DNA from: an uncultured Eubacteriales bacterium
GTDB lineage: Bacteria > Bacillota > Clostridia > Oscillospirales > Acutalibacteraceae
Direction: 5' to 3'
Assembly (NCBI GenBank): GCA_934647945.1
Contig: CAKUFK010000005.1
Span: forward strand, 66,089-130,088
Length of the DNA: 64,000 bases
Shown one piece after another: positions 1 through 9,044 of the stretch (its first letter is position 1; each line of letters opens with the position of its first letter). The translations under genes were made by a program, and so were the position numbers. Below the pieces are notes generated by a model. It made no database searches, was not told the DNA's origin, and saw nothing but the letters and a program-made list of their open reading frames with translations.

Positions 1-344
1 ACCGAACGGCCGGGCGCCTTTTTTATATGCGGCGCTGACAGGCGAAAAGAGGCCCCTTTCCTCTACACGAGCTGTTTCAGTCCGCACACCGCTCTGACGG
101 GGAATACCAGGGGAAAAGCCGGGCGGGCGGCGTATGGTCAGGCCCCGGCAACAACCGGGCGGAATACCAAAGGGCTTGACATCTGCTGTTCACAGACGTC
201 AAGCCCTTCAGCGTTGCGTTGATATGGTGTTGTTATCGCTGTCGATCCCTGGCTTTCCGGAACGCAATGTGTCGGCGAAGAAAACAGCACAAGGCGTGGA
301 TGTTGTTTGTCTCCCGCTTGTGTCAAACACGTCCCGGCCTTTGG
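1..344. other. gene-free left edge downstream of sbcC
   Basis: I see no credible gene here. The stretch lies 3' of sbcC, which is read leftward. Its only clear structure is the palindrome at 171-208, annotated separately. The first bases, GC-rich followed by a T run, could be the tail of a terminator belonging to a gene outside the window. Confidence 0.5.
171..240. repeat. palindromic intergenic repeat, copy 1
   Basis: Arms AGGGCTTGAC and GTCAAGCCCT face each other around a short loop, and the inner bases (TCTG / CAGA) continue the stem. About 30 bp of further similarity follows the palindrome (AGCGTTG..TTGATA). A second copy with the same layout lies at 25269-25338. Both sit just after the 3' end of genes. 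It may act as a terminator or belong to a REP-like dispersed repeat family. Confidence 0.75.
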
Positions 345-3300
345 CTACGCTTCCACGGTCAGGGTGCTGCCGCGGGGAGAGCGGCGCACGAGGATCTTTT
401 TGTCGATCCGCTCCTTGAGCTCATCCACATGGGAGATGATCCCGATCAAGCGGTCGGCCCCGGCCAGGGTTTGCAGGGTCTTCACGGCGGTGTCCAGGCT
501 CTCCGCATCCAGGCTGCCGAAGCCCTCATCCACGAACAGGGTTTCCACCACCACTCCGCCGCTGCGGCGCTGCACCACGTCGGATAAGCCCAGCGCCAGT
601 GCCAGGGAGGCGATGAAGCCCTCCCCACCCGACAGGGTGCTGACGTGCCGTTCCTTGCCGGTGTGCCCGTCAATAACACCCAGCTCCAGCCCGCGGTCGT
701 TCAGTCGCTCCGCATCCTCGTGGCGGACCAGGCGGTACCGGTTGTTGGTCATCCCGGCCAGACGGCGGTTGGCCTCCCCCAGGATTTCATCGAAATAAAC
801 GGCCTGCACGGCGGTCTCGAAGGCGATCCGTTTTTTGCCCGCCAGCCGGCCGTTCGCCACGTCCGCAAGTTCCCGCAGGGAGAGGTATTCCTTCTCGAGA
901 GCCTCATGCTCCCGCAGCTTTTCCCGCAGCTCTGCCAAAATACGGCGGTTTTGATCCAGGCGGGAGGACAGGCTGCTGCCCTGTTCCCGCCGTTCCTCAA
1001 TACCGGCCGCCAGCGTCGCCTGCCGCTCCTTCAGGGCTTCCATCTCCGCGGCGGTATCGGAGGCTCCGGCTGTTTCGGCCGTTAGGCGGTTGACATCCGC
1101 CTCCGCGGCATGAAGGGCGGCGGCATATTCCTCCAAGCGTCTTTGCCTGGCCTGCTGCTCACCCGGAGGGAGAAGGGCGGCCTGCATCGCGGCATCGTCG
1201 GTGAAATGCCGCTCCGACAAGGCCGTGAGATAGGCGGTCTCCCGCCCGGCTGCAGAAGCGGCCAAGATTTCCACAGCGGATCGGGCCTCATCCCGGGCGG
1301 TGAGAAACCGTTCCCGCCGCAGCGTCAATTCGTCCCTCCGGCGGGAGACCGCGTCGAGCTCGTCCGTCAAACGGCGGATATCCGCCCGGATAGCGGCATC
1401 TTCCTGCCGCAGGGCGCCGATCGTGGGCAGACTGGGCGGGATATCCGCCAGACAAGCCGCCTCGCCCGCTTTCGCGGCGGCCTGGACGGAGAGGAGCTCC
1501 CGCTCCCGTTCCTCGCGGGCTTTCTCCGCCAGCGTGTGCGCCTCCCGCCGGGCGGTCCATTCCTCGATCATGGAAGGCAGGGCCTCCCTCTCGGCAAGGG
1601 CCTGCTCGTCCCGGGCGACTGCCTCTGTCAGAGCCCGGATCCGGACACGGTTTTCCTCCAGGGCGGTGTCCAGGACGGTACCGGTGTTCGCCGGATCGGG
1701 GTCAAAACCCGCCGTCGTCATCCGGGCAGCGAAGGCCCGCCGTTTTTCCTCCCATACCGCGCTCATCCGGCCGGCCTCTTCGCTGAGCCGCCGGCACCGG
1801 GCTTCGAGTGCGTCGCGTTTTTCCTTGGCGGCCTCCAGCGCCGCTTCGCCGGGAGCCTCCTTTGGCAGCGCGGCTGGGGAGGGATGATGCGGCGAGCCAC
1901 AGACCGGGCAGGGGGTCCCATCCCGCAGAGAGGCGGCGAAGATCCCCGCTTGGGCGGCAAAATAGAGCCGGTCAAGCCGCAGGGCCTCCGCTGCGGCGTT
2001 TTCGTATACGGACTGTGCCGCTTCCCATTGTTCCCGCAGCCGGACGTGTGCGGCGGTTTCCGCCGTGAGGGCGGCGGCCGCTTTCTTCAAATCCTCGTAC
2101 TCGGCTTGAAGCCGGAGTGCCTTCTCATGCGCGGCCCGGTCCCGCTGAAGCTGAAGAGGCGCGGCATCCAGTGCCCGGTACGTCTCCTGCATCTGCCGCA
2201 GCATCCTGTCGATTTCAGTTTCCTGCATGCCGGCTTCTTTCCGGTCCTGGCGGAGCGCCTCAAGAGCCGCTTCCACCCGTCCGGCGTCCTGCCGGTGGGC
2301 TTCGAGGCGCTCATATACCGGCAATAGCCCCGACAAGCGCGCGGCCTGTGCTTCTCTTTCCCGCAAGCGGGCTGTTTTTTTGGGGATTTCTTCGAGCTGA
2401 GGCGCCAGCGCCTGCAGATCCGCCTCTGCCTGTGCATAGTCCTGATCCGCCCGCCCGGCGTCTCGTTCCTTTTCCCGATATGCCCGGTTTGCCGTCTGCC
2501 AGAGAGCCCGCGGCTCGGCCAGTTCGGCCGCCATGGCGGCATCATGCAAGCTTCCGCGAAGCGCCTCCATCTCCGCCGCGTCCTCCCGCATGAGGGCCAA
2601 GTCCTGTTCCCTGGCGGCGAGGAGCCTTCTTTTTTCTTCCATTTCCCGGGCGCGGCCGAGAGCGTCCGCCGTCCGCCGCTGTTCCTCGTCCAGTTGGCGG
2701 AGCTCCCGCTCCTGTTCCGCCAGACAGGCGGCATCCATCCGGTTTTGCCGTTCCAGCAGGGCACACAGATCCCACGCTGCGTAGAATCCGTCCTCGTGGG
2801 CAGCGGCCTCTCTTGCCTCCGCGAGGGGGGAGCCTTCCTCCGCGAGGATACGGCGGCAATTGTCTCCCACATGGGTACGGGCGGCGAGAACCTCGCCGCC
2901 CTTCTGCCGGGCCAGTTCGAGCAGCTCGAGCTGGAAGCGCTGGAGGATCCCGGTGCCGAAAATCCGCCGGAGGATCTCCCCTCTCGATTTGCTGTCGGCC
3001 AGCAGCAGACGGAGGAATTCCCCCTGCGCGAGCATACAGAGCTGTTTGAATTGGGTGTAATCGAACCGCAGCAGGGCGGTGATTTCGGCGGTGACCTCTG
3101 TGGTCTTGGATACGGTCCGCCCGTCCGGCAGGAAGAGCTCCGCCTCCGCCGCCTGATGGATCAGCCCTTCCCCCCGTTTTTTGGGACGGCTCTGTTCGGG
3201 CCGGCGGGTAACGGTATAGACCTCCCCCCTGTGGGAGAAGGTGAGCGTGACCTCCGTGCGGGTTTCCGGCGGGGCGAAATCGCTGCGCAGGCCGCCGTTT

Positions 3301-3485
3301 TTGCGGTTTTCCCCGCTGGTTTCCCCAAACAGCGCATAGGAAATGCCGTCGAACAGGGTGGTTTTGCCCGCTCCCGTGTCCCCGGTGATGAGAAACAGGC
3401 CGGAAGGGCCGAGCGATGCAAAGTCGACCGCGCAGAGGCCCGCGTAAGGACCGAACGCGGACAGTTCCAGCCGCAGCGGCTTCAT
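345..3485 (-). CDS. sbcC: exonuclease SbcC (SMC-like ATPase subunit)
   Basis: A 1046-residue protein with the SbcC/Rad50 layout. It has an N-terminal Walker A (GDTGAGKTT near residue 36), long coiled-coil arms, a CPVCGS zinc hook near residue 525, and a C-terminal ABC signature LSGGEG followed by a Walker B region (TLFVDEGFGSLD). With SbcD nuclease the family forms a complex that cuts hairpins and processes double-strand ends. The length is normal and the frame intact. The start follows AAAGGGGACGGAAACG. The usual partner sbcD is not adjacent: upstream is the divergent WG-repeat gene and downstream is gene-free. The gene ends with TAG, so amber is an ordinary stop in this genome. Confidence 0.95.
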   Translation of the reverse strand: MKPLRLELSAFGPYAGLCAVDFASLGPSGLFLITGDTGAGKTTLFDGISYALFGETSGENRKNGGLRSDFAPPETRTEVTLTFSHRGEVYTVTRRPEQSRPKKRGEGLIHQAAEAELFLPDGRTVSKTTEVTAEITALLRFDYTQFKQLCMLAQGEFLRLLLADSKSRGEILRRIFGTGILQRFQLELLELARQKGGEVLAARTHVGDNCRRILAEEGSPLAEAREAAAHEDGFYAAWDLCALLERQNRMDAACLAEQERELRQLDEEQRRTADALGRAREMEEKRRLLAAREQDLALMREDAAEMEALRGSLHDAAMAAELAEPRALWQTANRAYREKERDAGRADQDYAQAEADLQALAPQLEEIPKKTARLREREAQAARLSGLLPVYERLEAHRQDAGRVEAALEALRQDRKEAGMQETEIDRMLRQMQETYRALDAAPLQLQRDRAAHEKALRLQAEYEDLKKAAAALTAETAAHVRLREQWEAAQSVYENAAAEALRLDRLYFAAQAGIFAASLRDGTPCPVCGSPHHPSPAALPKEAPGEAALEAAKEKRDALEARCRRLSEEAGRMSAVWEEKRRAFAARMTTAGFDPDPANTGTVLDTALEENRVRIRALTEAVARDEQALAEREALPSMIEEWTARREAHTLAEKAREERERELLSVQAAAKAGEAACLADIPPSLPTIGALRQEDAAIRADIRRLTDELDAVSRRRDELTLRRERFLTARDEARSAVEILAASAAGRETAYLTALSERHFTDDAAMQAALLPPGEQQARQRRLEEYAAALHAAEADVNRLTAETAGASDTAAEMEALKERQATLAAGIEERREQGSSLSSRLDQNRRILAELREKLREHEALEKEYLSLRELADVANGRLAGKKRIAFETAVQAVYFDEILGEANRRLAGMTNNRYRLVRHEDAERLNDRGLELGVIDGHTGKERHVSTLSGGEGFIASLALALGLSDVVQRRSGGVVVETLFVDEGFGSLDAESLDTAVKTLQTLAGADRLIGIISHVDELKERIDKKILVRRSPRGSTLTVEA

Positions 3486-3555
3486 CGTTTCCGTCCCCTT
3501 TCATTTATGAATACACGGCAGCCCTTGCCGTGTTTGTACCCGAAATCAATTCTTC

Positions 3556-3583
3556 TTGACTGTCTCCGTTTTTACGGTATACT
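3556..3583 (+). promoter_or_regulatory. sigma-A type promoter for the WG-repeat gene
   Basis: TTGACT (3556-3561) and TATACT (3578-3583) are separated by 16 bp and point toward the gene starting at 3702. The predicted 5' untranslated region is about 110 nt. Confidence 0.6.
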
Positions 3584-3701
3584 GAATGTATTATATACCA
3601 TTCTATGCGAGCTGGCCGTTCTGTAAAAGGCCGGCGGGGCGTGTCAGGGGTGTATGCGAGGGATCGGTTTCGGAATTTTGGCAGGAGTGAGGAGGAACGG
3701 C

Positions 3702-4871
3702 ATGAAAGCGGCGCTTTCTTTCCATCCCATCGCCGGGGATTACGACTTTATCGGCGAATTCCGGGAAGGGCGGGCATTGGTGCGGAACAATATCGCGGAA
3801 TTCCGGGTGGGATACATAGACAAGGAGGGCAGGGTGGCCGTCCCGCTGGAATATATCGGCCGTTTTGAGCGGGAGGCGGGGCACCCCGTCTTTGTGCACT
3901 TCCCCTTTTTCAGCGATGGTCTCGCGGTGCTGATGCGGAAGGACGGCCGGTTCGGCGCCGTCGATCCCTCCGGCGGCATGGCCGTGCCGTTTATATACGA
4001 CTCCCTGACGTATTTCTACGGAGGGTTGGTGGAGGCCCGGAAAGATGGAAAGTGGGGCTTTCTCGACAAAGAGGGGCACGCGGCCATTCCGTTGCTGTAT
4101 GACCGGGTCGGCACCTTTTCCGAAGGGCTGGCGGCAGCCGAAAAAAACGGGAAATGGGGGTTTCTCGATCCGGAGGGCCATATCGTCCTCCCGTTTGAGT
4201 ACGATTCCACAGTGGGAGAAGGATTCTCCGACGGACTCGTACCGGTCAGGCAAAACGGCAGGGAAGGGTATATGGATAAAACCCGACGCATGGCGATTTT
4301 ACTGGATACCGGATATGCGGCTGTGTGCGGTTTTCACAGCGGATTTGCCCTCGTGGCGGCGGATCCCGCTTCCAGCCGGAAAGCCGGAAACGGGGCCGCC
4401 GCGAATCCGGCGCGGAAACCGCCGCTTTACGGGGCGATCGACCGGGCGGGACGGATTGTGGTTCCGGCGGAATACGCCTCCGTGCGGATCCTGGACGGAG
4501 GGTTTGTCACCACGGGGCTGGACGGCCGAAAACGCTTTCTCGATCCGGACGGCCGGACGGTCCTGGCGGCGGATTTTGAAGAGATGGGCGACTTTTCCGA
4601 AGGGCTGGCGGCGATCAAGCAGGATGGGGCGTACGGATACGCCGACAAAACAGGACAGGTGGTCATTCCCTGCGCGTACAGCGCTGCCGGCGGCTTCCAT
4701 GAGGGCTATGCCGCCGTCCGGAAGGACGGCCGATACGGATATATCGATCGGACCGGGGCGACTGTCGTACCGTTCATATACGATACAGCGGCCCGCTTTT
4801 GCGACGGCGCCGCCGCCGTCCGGAAGGACGGCGGCTGGGGAATATGGCAAATCGAAACGCGGGGCGGCTGA
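3702..4871 (+). CDS. WG-repeat protein
   Basis: A 389-residue protein made almost entirely of beta-rich repeats of roughly 22-30 residues with the WG-repeat pattern, such as KWGFLDKEGHAAIPLLYD, KWGFLDPEGHIVLPFEYD and RYGYIDRTGATVVPFIYD. I count about ten. No signal peptide or membrane segment is visible, so it is probably cytoplasmic. WG repeats are thought to be binding scaffolds and the ligand cannot be told. ATG 3702 is preferred to the upstream in-frame ATG at 3654 because AGGAGGAA sits 5 nt upstream of it. It stands alone, ending 12 bp before the convergent ZIP gene. Confidence 0.85.
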   Translation: MKAALSFHPIAGDYDFIGEFREGRALVRNNIAEFRVGYIDKEGRVAVPLEYIGRFEREAGHPVFVHFPFFSDGLAVLMRKDGRFGAVDPSGGMAVPFIYDSLTYFYGGLVEARKDGKWGFLDKEGHAAIPLLYDRVGTFSEGLAAAEKNGKWGFLDPEGHIVLPFEYDSTVGEGFSDGLVPVRQNGREGYMDKTRRMAILLDTGYAAVCGFHSGFALVAADPASSRKAGNGAAANPARKPPLYGAIDRAGRIVVPAEYASVRILDGGFVTTGLDGRKRFLDPDGRTVLAADFEEMGDFSEGLAAIKQDGAYGYADKTGQVVIPCAYSAAGGFHEGYAAVRKDGRYGYIDRTGATVVPFIYDTAARFCDGAAAVRKDGGWGIWQIETRGG

Positions 4872-4883
4872 GGCGCGGCCCTC

Positions 4884-5672
4884 TCATCCGCCCAGGATAC
4901 CCAGCACGGCCATCATCCAGAATCCGATGAGAAAGCCGTAGGTCGCGCCGTGGCCATGGCCGCCCGCCTGGGATTCCGGGATGAGCTCCTCGACGACGAT
5001 GAAGATCATAGCGCCTGCCGCGACGCTCAGGAGCACCGGCATCACCACCCCGCCAAGGGTGTTCAGTGCCGAGGCCAGCGCGACGCCGAGCAGGGCGGAT
5101 ACCGGCTCGGCCAGGCTGGCCCAGAAGCCCCACCACGCACAACGCTTCTTCGTCGAGCCGCTCTGGCGCAGGGGGAGGACGACCGCCATCCCCTCCGGAA
5201 AATTCTGCAGCGCCAGCCCCAGGCCGAACACGATGGCGGCCGTCCAGGTCATGCCCGCGTCCGCCATGGCCGCGGCGATGACCACGCCGAGGGCGAGCCC
5301 TTCGGGGATGTTGTGCAGCGCCACGGCCAGCACCAGGAGCATGGGGCGGGACAGATGGCTCGGACTTCCCTCCGGCGACTCTTCGTCCATATGCTGGTGT
5401 GGGACCAGCTTGTCCAGGCCCAGCATCCCGGCGCAGCCGAGAAGAAAACCGAGGGTGACGACCAGGGTTCCCTTGAAATCGTGCCCGGCGTCGCTGAAGG
5501 CGGGTACGATCAGGGACCAAACCGACGCGGCGATCATAATCCCCGCCGCAAACCCCAATAAAGCGCCCTGGCGCTTTGCCGAGCCCAGTCCGATCCGGGC
5601 CGCCATCAGCGATCCCCCGAAGGTCGCGGCCCAGGGCAGCAGCATCAGGACGGCGAATAAATCCCAGCGCAT
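4884..5672 (-). CDS. ZIP family metal transporter
   Basis: A 262-residue integral membrane protein, probably eight membrane segments, of the ZIP (ZupT-like) family that imports Zn2+ and related divalent cations. The diagnostic HNIPEGLALG in the fourth segment carries the metal-binding His and Glu, and QNFPEGMAV in the fifth supplies the second half of the site. A polar loop between segments 3 and 4 contains HQHMDEE. The start at 5672 follows AAAGGAG. A 19-residue upstream extension would overlap the preceding gene and lacks a ribosome site. It follows the patatin-like gene by 19 bp, so the two are probably cotranscribed. Confidence 0.9.
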   Translation of the reverse strand: MRWDLFAVLMLLPWAATFGGSLMAARIGLGSAKRQGALLGFAAGIMIAASVWSLIVPAFSDAGHDFKGTLVVTLGFLLGCAGMLGLDKLVPHQHMDEESPEGSPSHLSRPMLLVLAVALHNIPEGLALGVVIAAAMADAGMTWTAAIVFGLGLALQNFPEGMAVVLPLRQSGSTKKRCAWWGFWASLAEPVSALLGVALASALNTLGGVVMPVLLSVAAGAMIFIVVEELIPESQAGGHGHGATYGFLIGFWMMAVLGILGG

Positions 5673-5691
5673 CTGCGTGTCTCCTTTGCTG

Positions 5692-6549
5692 TTATTTGGA
5701 CCGGGACGCCGCCATCGCGGCGATGGCATCCCACGCCGCCTGCGTGTCCCGATAGCCCAGATCGCGCACCCGGTCGAGCACGGCCCGATCCTTTTCGAAC
5801 CGGCCGATTAAAAGCGGCTCGGACGGGGCGATCACCAGGGCCCGCCCCTCCTGCTCCAGGGTTTTCAGGTAGGCCCTGGTGCCGTTATACATCTCATGGC
5901 GGCGGTCGAGGGTGTCGATCATATGGGGATATTCCCGCAGCTTGCGGCGGTAGAGATGGCGGAATTTCTCCGGCCCTTTGATATACGTGCGGTCCCGGGT
6001 GAGCACGACGATTACCTTGTCGCAGCCGTCCTCCAGCGCGCGGCGGACGGGGATGGGATCGGCGGTCCCCCCGTCGAGATACAGCCCGCCCTGAAACCGG
6101 ACCATAGGGGAAAAGAGAGGGATGGCGGCGGACGCGCGCAGCACCTTGCATTCGCTGCCGATATCGGGCTGCTTGCCGAAGTAGACGGGTTTGCCGGTGC
6201 GCACATCGGTCACCCCCGCCACAAATTCGCAAGGGGAAGCGAGGAACGCCTTGTAATCGAAGGGATCCAGGTGCTTGGGCACGATATCGAAGATGAAATC
6301 CATCCCGAACACGGATCCGGTTTTGAGAAAATTCTGCAGGCTGATATACCGTTTATCCTCGAGATAATTCACGTCCACACGGTAGGAACGGCCTTTCTGC
6401 CCGGACACATAGCTGATGCCGTTGCCAGCCCCGGCCGACACGCCAATCACGTAATCCGCCAGGAAATTCCTGTCCATCAAGCAGTCGAGCACCCCGACGG
6501 TGTACAGGCCGCGCATGCCGCCGCCTTCGAGCACCAATCCGATTTTCAA
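5692..6549 (-). CDS. patatin-like phospholipase family protein
   Basis: A 285-residue protein with all patatin hallmarks. The oxyanion-hole loop is LEGGGMRGLY (residues 7-16), the nucleophile elbow is GVSAG (Ser near 39), and the catalytic Asp lies in YLDGGTADP (near 158). The family hydrolyses acyl esters of lipids with a Ser-Asp dyad. This resembles the bacterial YjjU/RssA-like group, with no signal peptide and so a cytoplasmic location. Substrate unknown. It is the first gene of a likely two-gene unit with the ZIP transporter. AAAGGATG overlaps the ribosome site. Confidence 0.88.
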   Translation of the reverse strand: MKIGLVLEGGGMRGLYTVGVLDCLMDRNFLADYVIGVSAGAGNGISYVSGQKGRSYRVDVNYLEDKRYISLQNFLKTGSVFGMDFIFDIVPKHLDPFDYKAFLASPCEFVAGVTDVRTGKPVYFGKQPDIGSECKVLRASAAIPLFSPMVRFQGGLYLDGGTADPIPVRRALEDGCDKVIVVLTRDRTYIKGPEKFRHLYRRKLREYPHMIDTLDRRHEMYNGTRAYLKTLEQEGRALVIAPSEPLLIGRFEKDRAVLDRVRDLGYRDTQAAWDAIAAMAASRSK

Positions 6550-6633
6550 AGCCGATCATCCTTTCATTTTGTGGCGTGTGTCTTCGTTAGTATGGCGGGA
6601 TCCGGTCCGCCTATGAGGGACTTCGCGGCTTTT

Positions 6634-7149
6634 TCACCATGAGCTGATCCACCGGTCCGCCTGTTCCGCCGCCTTCTGCGGCGTCAGCAAGGAGGTGTCC
6701 AGCAGACGCATGGGCGGAACAGACGTATCCGCATGGCCCACGAGCCAGTCGTTGAAATCGAGGGAGCCCCGGATCCAGTTTTCGTCGTCGATAAGCCGGC
6801 CCTGCCGCAGGCGGGCGGTGAGAATCTCCGGACGGGCGACGAGGGCAATCGTGCGGATCTCGGTGAAAAGCCGCCTCGCGTCGCAGGCCTCAAACTGGCC
6901 GGGCGTAGCGCAGCCGCATAAAACGACAGGGTGTCCCGCGTCGGATATCGCGGCGCAGAGAGTCATCCAGGTCTCCCGATAGCGGCGATACCCATCTTCA
7001 GGCGTGTTGTAAATCTCATCCCACAACAAGTCGCTGTCCAGGACGATATACCCCGATTGGATTTTCGCCATCTCCCGGCAGAGGGCGGATTTTCCGACGC
7101 CGCTCGCGCCTGTGACGATATACAGGGGGCAATTGGATCCGTTCGGCAT
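6634..7149 (-). CDS. P-loop NTPase, nucleoside/shikimate-kinase-like
   Basis: A 171-residue protein with a Walker A motif, VTGASGVGKSAL, near its N-terminus and a DSDLLWDE stretch typical of small-molecule kinases. The later RQGRLIDDENW region could be a lid. It resembles uncharacterised AAA/kinase proteins that phosphorylate small molecules, but the substrate is not apparent. ATG 7149 was chosen because GGGAGGAGGG lies just upstream. A 20-residue upstream extension has no such site. It stands alone on the minus strand. Confidence 0.65.
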   Translation of the reverse strand: MPNGSNCPLYIVTGASGVGKSALCREMAKIQSGYIVLDSDLLWDEIYNTPEDGYRRYRETWMTLCAAISDAGHPVVLCGCATPGQFEACDARRLFTEIRTIALVARPEILTARLRQGRLIDDENWIRGSLDFNDWLVGHADTSVPPMRLLDTSLLTPQKAAEQADRWISSW

Positions 7150-7431
7150 GCCGTTCCCTCCTCCCATGATGGACAAGCCCAGTATACCACAATCTGGAAT
7201 GCCGGGCAATGGCCACCGTCGGAATCAGCAGCGCCCCGGATTCACTGGGACGCTGCTTAGCGGGACAAAACGCCGCTGTCCAAAGCCCGCCTTTTCAGGA
7301 AGAATACAATGCCCGACGACGGAAAACGGCCGTTCGGCCCACGTTGGCAGGCAGCGCATACCGGGTTCCATAATTTCAGGCAAAAGAGTGGCCGGATAAG
7401 GTGCCGCAGCTTAGGACAACGGCGATCCGTA

Positions 7432-7466
7432 AAAGAAAGAGCCCCCTATGCGGGGGCTCTTTCTTT
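7432..7466 (-). terminator. intrinsic terminator of the lipoprotein array
   Basis: Stem AAAGAAAGAGCCCCC / GGGGGCTCTTTCTTT with a 5-nt loop. It begins within the stop codon of the last lipoprotein gene and would end all transcripts of the three-gene array. Confidence 0.8.
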
Positions 7467-8184
7467 ACATCGCCTTGTAGGCGTCGATCTTACCCTGGAG
7501 AAGGTTTTTGGTCCCGTCCAAAAGAATGGGCGATAATCTCTGGAAAGCCTCCTCGACCATCTGTGCCGGAATATCGCGGGCGGCCCATTCCTCGACCGGG
7601 TTCTTTTCGAACCAGACCAAGGGGTAGATGTTCTCCCCCAGGATCACGGCGTCGGGATTGCCGAAATGCGCGTTGATCCGGGTCAGGTCGAAGGAATAGA
7701 TGATGTCGATCTCTTCCTGGGTGAAGGGCGCGTATTCCGGAATCGTAAAATTGGCTTGGGTGAAAGTTTCCTTAGAAATGTTGAATTCCCGGATAAAATC
7801 CACAGGCGTTCGAGGGGGATGGTTCACCTCGTCGTCTGCCTGCCACTGGCTGTTGGCTTTATTACTCCAGGCGACATAGTCGTCATGATCCACCAGGTCG
7901 CTGAATATCCCCGATATAGTAAACTCCGGAAGATAGAGGCTCATATACGAAGAAGGCCCTCCGCCATACCCATCCCCGGAGGAATCGGTGGTTTTGCTTT
8001 CGGCCGGCACCGTCGTCGCGGCCGACGCGGACGCCGTGGTGACCGGCTCAGTGGAACGGGGTGCCGTGCCGGCGGCTGAGGGGATTTGAGAGCTGTCCGG
8101 GGCAGGCGCCACCGGCCCGCCGCAGGCGGTCAGGGCCAGCAGAGCGGCGAGGGATACGGCCGCGGCCGTGATCCAGCGTTTCAT
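7465..8184 (-). CDS. putative lipoprotein, array copy 1 (distal)
   Basis: A 239-residue secreted lipoprotein. It has a Lys/Arg start, a hydrophobic stretch and lipobox LTAC (Cys near residue 21), then a Ser/Thr/Ala-rich linker to about residue 80 and a globular domain of about 150 residues ending DAYKAM. I do not recognise the domain. The C-terminal ~90 residues are nearly identical to copies 2 and 3, while the middle is the most divergent of the three. The MKRW start is chosen because AAAGGA lies 8 nt upstream. It is the last gene of a tandem array and is followed by a strong terminator. Confidence 0.75.
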   Translation of the reverse strand: MKRWITAAAVSLAALLALTACGGPVAPAPDSSQIPSAAGTAPRSTEPVTTASASAATTVPAESKTTDSSGDGYGGGPSSYMSLYLPEFTISGIFSDLVDHDDYVAWSNKANSQWQADDEVNHPPRTPVDFIREFNISKETFTQANFTIPEYAPFTQEEIDIIYSFDLTRINAHFGNPDAVILGENIYPLVWFEKNPVEEWAARDIPAQMVEEAFQRLSPILLDGTKNLLQGKIDAYKAM

Positions 8185-8257
8185 CGTCGTCATCCTTTCT
8201 GTTATAAAGAGCGGCTAACATATCCTCATTCCCCACTGGCCCCATTTCCCCGCTGAA

Positions 8258-8971
8258 CTACATCGCCTTGTAGGCGTCGATCTTGCCCTGGAGAAGGTTT
8301 TTGGTCCCGTCCGAAAGATCGGGCGCAAATTTCTGGAAGGCCTGCTCGACCATCTGTACCGGAATATCGCGGGCGGCCCATTCCTCGACCGGGTTCTTTT
8401 CGAACCAGACCATGGGATAGATGTTCTCCCCCAGGATCACGGCGTCGGGATTACCGAAATGCGCGTTGATCCGGGTTAGGTCGAAGGAATAGATGATGTC
8501 GATCTCTTCCTGGGTGAAAACCGCATATTTTGGAACAGAAAAGTTTGCCTGTGTGAAGGCTTCCTTGGAGATGTTGAATTCCTGGACAAATCCTACGGGG
8601 GAAAGAGTGAGATAGGTTTCATGGTTGCCTCTACCCAACTTGTCGACGATTCCGGTGGCCCACGCGACAAACATATCGGTATCTACCAAATCGGAAATCT
8701 GCGAAGGAGTTTTGAAATCATTGATATAGAACATGTCATACGAGGAGGCTTCCCCTCCGATCCCGACGGCGGTGGCCTCGGTCGGTGCTGCAGTACCTGA
8801 TGTACCTTCCTTGCTCGATATACTCGAAATAGTAGAGGTGGCTGTGGTTCCCGAGGGGTCTGACGCCGAGGCTTGGGAGCTGTCCGGGGCAGGCGCCACC
8901 GGCCCGCCGCAGGCGGTCAGGGCCAGCAGGGCGGCGAGGGATACGGTCGCGGCCGTGATCCAGCGTTTCAT
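8258..8971 (-). CDS. putative lipoprotein, array copy 2
   Basis: A 237-residue paralogue of its neighbours with the same signal peptide and lipobox (LTAC) and a different Ser/Thr linker. Its middle domain (FYINDF..SDLVDTD..TYLTLSPVGFVQ) is shared with copy 3 but not copy 1. The C-terminal block from FTQEEID to the end is shared by all, with a few private changes (FQKFAPDLSD). The 60-bp spacers on both sides of this gene are also nearly identical, so the repeat unit includes ribosome site and leader. Function unknown. Confidence 0.75.
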   Translation of the reverse strand: MKRWITAATVSLAALLALTACGGPVAPAPDSSQASASDPSGTTATSTISSISSKEGTSGTAAPTEATAVGIGGEASSYDMFYINDFKTPSQISDLVDTDMFVAWATGIVDKLGRGNHETYLTLSPVGFVQEFNISKEAFTQANFSVPKYAVFTQEEIDIIYSFDLTRINAHFGNPDAVILGENIYPMVWFEKNPVEEWAARDIPVQMVEQAFQKFAPDLSDGTKNLLQGKIDAYKAM

Positions 8972-9044
8972 CGTCGTCATCCTTTCTGTTATAAAGAGCG
9001 GCTAACACATCCTCATTCCCCACTGGCCCCATTTCCCCGCTGAA

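Noticed and set aside
1110..2327. Long open frame antisense to sbcC
   Set aside because: It is a shadow of a GC-rich gene, with Arg/Pro/Gly-rich low-information protein, no ribosome site and no motif.
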